Part shown: one piece after another, positions 59,704 through 64,000 of the stretch | Numbering within the stretch: position 1 is the first letter of the stretch | How the letters are laid out: each line of letters starts with the position of its first letter | Source of the DNA: Qaidamihabitans albus | Lineage (GTDB): Bacteria > Actinomycetota > Actinomycetes > Mycobacteriales > Pseudonocardiaceae | Direction of reading: 5' to 3' | Assembly (NCBI RefSeq): GCF_016464705.1 | Contig: NZ_JAEHOB010000015.1 | Coordinates: 50,651-114,650 of the forward strand | DNA: 64,000 bases | Made by a program: the position numbers and the translations under genes | Notes under the pieces: generated by a model | The model's database searches: none | What the model was told of the DNA's origin: nothing | What the model saw: only the letters and a program-made list of their open reading frames with translations

Positions 59704-59777
59704 TAGCGGGGACAGGATTCGAACCTGCGACCTCTGGGTTATGAGCCCAGCGAGCTACCGAACTGCTCCACCCCGCG
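59704..59777 (-). tRNA. Initiator tRNA-fMet (CAT), copy 1
   Basis: A 74-nt cloverleaf without encoded CCA. The anticodon loop is CTCATAA on a stem with three G-C pairs (CTGGG/CCCAG), and C1 faces a T at position 72 so the first pair is open. Both are marks of the initiator. The T arm is GCAGGTTCGAATCCTG. Confidence 0.95.
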
Positions 59778-59945
59778 TCGTTGTGAGTACAACTCTACCC
59801 CACCCCTCCCGGCGTCCGCACCGGGGGTCCCCACCTGGGTTCCAGGGGCGAAGCCCCTTGGCGGAGGTCCGGGGGTTCGACCCCCGGGGTAACGCGAAAG
59901 ATGCCGGGTTCGCGCTCTCCGCGAACACCCGGCATCCAGCATCTG
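59778..59945. other. Spacer between tandem initiator tRNA genes
   Basis: It holds a strong hairpin at 59900-59936 (GATGCCGGG.../...CCCGGCATC, 15 bp with a two-base bulge), which should terminate the second tRNA transcript. There is also a GGGGTTCGACCCCCGG stem resembling a T arm; no full tRNA can be folded around it. Confidence 0.7.
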
Positions 59946-60019
59946 TAGCGGGGACAGGATTCGAACCTGCGACCTCTGGGTTATGAGCCCAGCGAGCTAC
60001 CGAACTGCTCCACCCCGCG
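59946..60019 (-). tRNA. Initiator tRNA-fMet (CAT), copy 2
   Basis: Identical over 74 nt to the gene at 59704, with the same open first pair and three G-C anticodon-stem pairs. Each copy has its own terminator hairpin, so they are probably separately transcribed. Confidence 0.95.
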
Positions 60020-60086
60020 TCGTGACACCCACCTTACGCCCAGGTTTCTCCTGGGCGCAAAGTGGGTGCCCGGCACGTTACCGGCG

Positions 60087-63044
60087 TCACCCGCCGGAGT
60101 TCTGCAACTCCTGGTAGCGCTTGGCCGCGGCGTCGAGCTCGGCCAGCGCGTCACCCTGCTGGCCGAAGTCACCCGACTGCTGGGCCGACCGCAGCTTCTC
60201 CAGCGCTGCCTGGATGTCGGCGATCGCCTGGTCCATCTCGGGGCTGCCTTCGCCACCGCCGTCCTGCGGCGGCTGCTGCGTATCCGTCTCGGTCCCGTCC
60301 TCGGGCGGCGGGGTCTGCTCGCCCTCACTGCCGTCCGGGTCGTCGGCACCCTGCGCGGGACCGGTCGCCGCATCGCCGGTGCCCTCGCCGAAGACCTGGT
60401 CGAGCGCGCCGTTGAGGGTCGAGTCGAACCCGATCTTGTCGCCGAACGACACCAGGACACGGGCCAGCTGCGGGTAGCTCTGCGCGTTGCGCTGCTGGAT
60501 GTAGATCGGCTCGACGTAGAGGAAGCCGCCCGCCACCGGAAGGGTGAGCAGGTTGCCGTACATGATGTTGACGCTCTGGTTACCGAGCAGCGTGCGGTCC
60601 TGGGTGAACCGCGGGTTGCTCTGGAACCGGTTCTGCACCTGCACCGGGCCGTCCAGCTGGATGCTGCCGTCGGTCGGCAGCTTCAGCACCTGCATGTCCC
60701 CGTAGCTGCCCGGGTCCGAGGACACCGAGACCCACGCCGACAGGTACTGCCGGGCGAGCGGGGTCAGCGCGCTGGTCAGCTGGAAGTTGGGGTTCTGCTG
60801 GCCCGGTGCCTGCGCCAGCACGTAGTACGGCGGCTGCTTCGCGGCGTCCGTGTTCGGGTCGAGCCCGCCTTCCGTGGTCGGATCCTGCGGGACGTTCCAG
60901 AACGTCTGCGTGGAGTAGAACTCCTGCGGGTTCTCCACGTGGTACTTCGTCAGCAGCTCGCGCTGGACCTTGAACATGTCCTCCGGGTAGCGGAAGTGCT
61001 CGCGCAGCTCCGGCGAGATCTCCGAGCTCGGCTTGACCATGCCGGGGAAGACGCTCTTCCACGCCTTGAGCACCGGGTCCTGGTCATCCATCGTGTACAG
61101 CTCGACGGTCCCGTCGAAGGCGTCCACGGTGGCCTTCACCGAGTTGCGGATGTAGTTGATCTCGTTGTCCTGCTGCCGCGCGACGCCGCTGAGCGAGTCC
61201 TGCGTGGCATCGCCCAGGTTGGTCTGCTGGGCGTACGGGTAGTTGTTGAGCGTGGTGTAACCATCGACGATCCACTTGATCTCCCCGTCGATCACGGCGG
61301 GGTACGGGTCACCGTCGACCGTGAGCCACGGCGCCACCTTCATGACGCGGTCGCGCGGGTCACGCTCGTACATGATCCTCGAGCCATCGCTGATGGCATC
61401 GGAGAAGAGGATGTTGCGCTCGCCGTACTGGGCCGCGAAGACGGCGCGGTTGAACCAGTTGTCGATCGGCACACCGCCCTGGCCCTGGTACAGGTAGCTG
61501 CGGTCGGTGGCGGTGTCGTACTCGCCGGGCGCCTGCCCCTCCTGACCGCCGACGATCGCGTAGTCGGTCGCCAGCTCGCCGAAGTAGATGCGCGGCTCGT
61601 CGACGTGGATTCCGTGCGCCCCCTCGGGGTCCTGGGTGTCACTGGTTCCCGCCAGGGGGTAGCCACCGTCGCTGTCGGCGCCCTCGATCGCCCGGTCGAT
61701 CGTGTTGGCCGGGGCGGCGACGAACCCGTTGCCGTGCGTGTAGACGAGGTGGCGGTTGATCCACGTCCGCTGGTTCTCGCGCAGGCCGTCCGTGTTGATC
61801 TCCTTGGCGGCGACGATGTAGGCCTGCCGATCGTCGTCGACGGAGTAGCGGTCGATGTCGAGCTTGTCCGGGAAGCCGTAGAAGTTCTCCCGGCCGACCC
61901 GCTGGGTGAACGTCGGGCTCAGCACGTTCGGGTCGAGCAACCGGATGTTCGGGATCGTCCCCTGGTCGCTGCGTACTTCGCTCGGGCTCGCCTCCGACTC
62001 ACCCGTGTAGTCCTTGTACTGGACATCCTGCAGGCCGAACGCGTGCCGGGTCGCATCCATGTTGCGCTGGATCGACTGCGCTTCCTTCTCGTTGGCGTTC
62101 GGGCGCACCGAGAACTGCTCGAGCACCGCGGGCCACGCGACCCCGATGATGATCCCGGACAGGATCAGCAGCACCAGCGCGATCGCCGGGAGCTGGAGGT
62201 TGCGCAGGAAGGCGCCGACGAAGAACGCGACGGCGCAGAAGATCGAGATGCACAGCAGGATCAGCTTGGCAGGCATCACCGCGCTGAGGTCGGTGTACGT
62301 GGCGCCGGTGAACAGCGGCTCGTTGCGGTCCGACAGCAGCAGGTAGTACCGGTCGAAGAAGTACTCGGCCGCCTTGAACAGCACGAACACGCCGAGCAGG
62401 ACGGAGAGCTGGACCCGCGCGGCGCCGGAGACCTGGCCGCCCCGGCCCGCCAGCCGGATGCCGCCGAAGAGGTAGTGCGCGAGCAGCGCGCCGATGAAGG
62501 CGACGACGACGGCGACGAACATCCAGCCGAGCAGCCAGGTGTAGAACGGCAGGTCGAAGACGTAGAACCCGATGTCGTGGCCGAACTCGGGGTCGGTCCT
62601 GCCGAAGCTGGTGCCGTTGAAGAACAGCTGCACCCGCCGCCAGTCGCCCTGGGCGGAGGCCCCGGCGATCAGGCCGGCGAACACCGGGATGCCGATGCCG
62701 AACAGGCGGACCCGCGCGACGACCGTCGAGCGGTAGCGCGCGAGCGGGTCGTCGGCGCCGGTGACCGGGACGAACACCGGCCGTGTCCGGTAGGCGATGG
62801 CAAGGCTCAGCGCGAGCGTCCCGCCGACGAGTACCGCCGCGGAGAAGAAGAGGGCGATCCGCGTGAGCAGGATCTTGGTGAAGACGCTGCGAGCGTCGAC
62901 CTCACCGAACCACAGCCAGTCGACATAGGTATCCAGCAGTCTCGCGCCGAGCAGCAGGGCCAGCACGATCACACCCGCGAGGATGAGCAGAATACGGCTG
63001 CGCCGGGACAGCTTCGGCAAGCTGACAGGGGGCCGAGTGGCCAC
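60087..63044 (-). CDS. UPF0182 family membrane protein
   Basis: 985 residues from GTG 63044, which has AGGAG eight bases upstream; the longer start is too close to it. Seven membrane helices occupy roughly the first 330 residues (ILLILAGVIVLALLLGARLLD onward), then about 600 residues outside the membrane and an acidic, glutamine- and proline-rich tail. Seen segments are IYFGELATDYAIVGG, WRNVPQDP-like FWNVPQDP and LPVAGGFLYVEPIYIQ. The family is universal in actinobacteria and of unknown function. Confidence 0.93.
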   Translation of the reverse strand: MATRPPVSLPKLSRRSRILLILAGVIVLALLLGARLLDTYVDWLWFGEVDARSVFTKILLTRIALFFSAAVLVGGTLALSLAIAYRTRPVFVPVTGADDPLARYRSTVVARVRLFGIGIPVFAGLIAGASAQGDWRRVQLFFNGTSFGRTDPEFGHDIGFYVFDLPFYTWLLGWMFVAVVVAFIGALLAHYLFGGIRLAGRGGQVSGAARVQLSVLLGVFVLFKAAEYFFDRYYLLLSDRNEPLFTGATYTDLSAVMPAKLILLCISIFCAVAFFVGAFLRNLQLPAIALVLLILSGIIIGVAWPAVLEQFSVRPNANEKEAQSIQRNMDATRHAFGLQDVQYKDYTGESEASPSEVRSDQGTIPNIRLLDPNVLSPTFTQRVGRENFYGFPDKLDIDRYSVDDDRQAYIVAAKEINTDGLRENQRTWINRHLVYTHGNGFVAAPANTIDRAIEGADSDGGYPLAGTSDTQDPEGAHGIHVDEPRIYFGELATDYAIVGGQEGQAPGEYDTATDRSYLYQGQGGVPIDNWFNRAVFAAQYGERNILFSDAISDGSRIMYERDPRDRVMKVAPWLTVDGDPYPAVIDGEIKWIVDGYTTLNNYPYAQQTNLGDATQDSLSGVARQQDNEINYIRNSVKATVDAFDGTVELYTMDDQDPVLKAWKSVFPGMVKPSSEISPELREHFRYPEDMFKVQRELLTKYHVENPQEFYSTQTFWNVPQDPTTEGGLDPNTDAAKQPPYYVLAQAPGQQNPNFQLTSALTPLARQYLSAWVSVSSDPGSYGDMQVLKLPTDGSIQLDGPVQVQNRFQSNPRFTQDRTLLGNQSVNIMYGNLLTLPVAGGFLYVEPIYIQQRNAQSYPQLARVLVSFGDKIGFDSTLNGALDQVFGEGTGDAATGPAQGADDPDGSEGEQTPPPEDGTETDTQQPPQDGGGEGSPEMDQAIADIQAALEKLRSAQQSGDFGQQGDALAELDAAAKRYQELQNSGG

Positions 63045-63199
63045 TGCGCACACTCCTGTGGTCGAAATCGGTTCTCGGGGGCCGCCAGCGTCGCGAGCGT
63101 CCCTGGATACATAACTCTACGGATAGCCGTCCGAGTTCCCGAAAGGCCCCAAACCGGACGTGCATGTCCCGTCCGGCGAGACCCTGCCACGATAGGCCC

Positions 63200-63784
63200 A
63201 TGACGGAGAGCGAGAACCGGGCGACGGCTCCGAGTGTGGCCGCACTGGCCCGTGAAGTCGAGGAGTTCGTGGCGACCGCCGGGTGGGACCAGCAGCCGCA
63301 GCTGTTCGCGCTCGTACCGACCGGCGAGCTGCTGCGCCAGCAGCCCGAGCTGGCCGGCCAGCTCGACGCGAGCAGCGCGCTGACACCGGTCGCCCAGGAG
63401 GGGCTGCCCGAGGGGGATCTCGCCGAGGCACTCGGCCGGATCGCCTGGCCGGAGACCGTGCACGGCTGCGCACTGGCGCAGGAGATCATCGTGCTGCCCC
63501 CGGACGCCGAGTCGGAGCTGCCGGACACCGGCGACGCGGCGGACCCCGAGGACGCGGAACGGCTCCGGCGGGCCGCCGCCGACCATCCCAGCCGCACCGA
63601 GGCCCGACTGGTGGCGGCCGTGCTGCGCGACGGCCCGGGGGCGTGCGTGATGCGGCTGCGCGGCACGGGCTCGCCGGGCGGGGAGAACCAGGACGACCAG
63701 GACGACAGCGTCGAGGAGATCATCGAGCACCCGGACCTCGCGCCGAACCTGCTCGACGCGCTCCGGACCACCCTGCTTCCGTAA
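63200..63784 (+). CDS. PPA1309 family protein
   Basis: 194 residues from ATG 63200. Matches the small actinobacterial family by ALAREVEEFVATAGWDQQPQLFALVPTGELL, EALGRIAWPETVHGCALAQEIIVLPP and the C-terminal HPDLAPNLLDALRTTLL. It is soluble and acidic, with an insert of repeated D/E/N/Q residues near 165-180. It usually lies next to the UPF0182 gene, as here, divergently. Function unknown. Confidence 0.88.
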   Translation: MTESENRATAPSVAALAREVEEFVATAGWDQQPQLFALVPTGELLRQQPELAGQLDASSALTPVAQEGLPEGDLAEALGRIAWPETVHGCALAQEIIVLPPDAESELPDTGDAADPEDAERLRRAAADHPSRTEARLVAAVLRDGPGACVMRLRGTGSPGGENQDDQDDSVEEIIEHPDLAPNLLDALRTTLLP

Positions 63785-64000
63785 GAGAGCCTGTCCCTGA
63801 TCCCACGGAGGCGCGGCGTTGTGCCTGGTCACCTCTCGTGAGTGCGCACGCGAGTTAGAACTCGGTTCCTCACTCACGACCGGCGACCTGCGAAAACAGG
63901 CCGCTCTGGTTCGTTCCAGCAGGTTCGAGGACAGCCTCTACGGCTACCCCGCGGGCCCGCCCGCGCCAGGCGGGGGCTCAGCAGATCGGTACCGGCTGCC
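63785..64000. other. Intergenic tail with repeat copy D
   Basis: Apart from the palindromic repeat at 63836-63879 I see no gene in the last 216 bases. Confidence 0.6.
63836..63879. repeat. Palindromic repeat, copy D
   Basis: TCGTGAGTG (63836-63844) and CACTCACGA (63871-63879) enclose CGAGT-TAGA-ACTCG (63851-63864), the clearest form of the inner hairpin. It lies 51 bases after the PPA1309 stop. Confidence 0.88.

Noticed and set aside
59866..59890. Possible third tRNA in the spacer
   Set aside because: Only a T-arm-like stem is present; no acceptor or anticodon arm can be folded around it.
59462..59986. Small frames ending VAGTGFEPATSGL
   Set aside because: This is the antisense translation of the initiator tRNA, a well-known false gene call.
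1..64000. CRISPR array
   Set aside because: No series of regularly spaced direct repeats was seen; the palindromic repeat copies are single and kilobases apart.

Overview
The window is high-GC actinobacterial chromosome, most likely from a Pseudonocardiaceae-type genus such as Amycolatopsis. The evidence is many GTG starts, 4-bp ATGA/GTGA gene overlaps, the prfB-ftsE-ftsX-smpB block with ssrA nearby, a UPF0182 protein, a hut cluster with hutF, and a tmRNA tag ending RDFALAA. The genus is inference.

Positions 1-19.5 kb are accessory. A tight plus-strand catabolic operon (1-9122) carries a fumarylacetoacetate-hydrolase-family protein cut by the window edge, an ornithine-cyclodeaminase homologue, a DapA-family lyase, a complete P450/3Fe-4S ferredoxin/ferredoxin reductase set, two flavin-related proteins, an acyl-CoA synthetase and a gentisate-dioxygenase-like bicupin. 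It looks like a pathway that activates and hydroxylates an aromatic or related acid, opens the ring and hydrolyses the product. A truncated aldehyde dehydrogenase follows, then a patchwork: a HTH/membrane gene pair, a broken IS5-type transposase, a xanthine-dehydrogenase remnant, a LacI-regulated DapA-like/Nramp-like operon, an ISL3 remnant inside a broken nuclease gene, a split DUF6907-type gene, and a tyrosine integrase abutting tRNA-Ala(GGC). This reads as a decayed integrative element or island whose far end is not visible.

Positions 19.6-33.3 kb hold core and semi-core genes. They include a four-gene operon (WXG100-like protein with a YxxxE motif, NlpC/P60 hydrolase without signal peptide, two YbaB-family proteins) that resembles a type VII secretion effector module. 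They also include a DsbA-like thioredoxin, an orphan amino-acid-binding lipoprotein, HrpB helicase, a voltage-sensor-like membrane protein, an ABC exporter with a NarL-type two-component system, a dienelactone hydrolase and a MgtE-N-like protein.

Positions 33.3-41.1 kb are the histidine utilisation cluster (hutH, hutU, M20 amidohydrolase, hutF, hutI) with a divergent IclR regulator. Positions 41.1-55.6 kb carry DUF2267, an orphan ClpP, an ECF sigma factor with a membrane partner, several small regulator/target pairs (HxlR, MerR, XRE, MarR) with visible palindromic operators, ssrA, a second two-component system and an acyltransferase. Positions 55.6-64 kb carry smpB, ftsX, ftsE, prfB, a PadR regulator, two tandem initiator tRNA genes, a UPF0182 protein and a PPA1309-like protein.

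A dispersed 44-46 bp palindromic repeat (CTCGTGAGTGCG...CGCACTCACGAG with an inner CGAGTTAGAACTCG) occurs four times. In three of them it supplies the stop codon of the gene it abuts.
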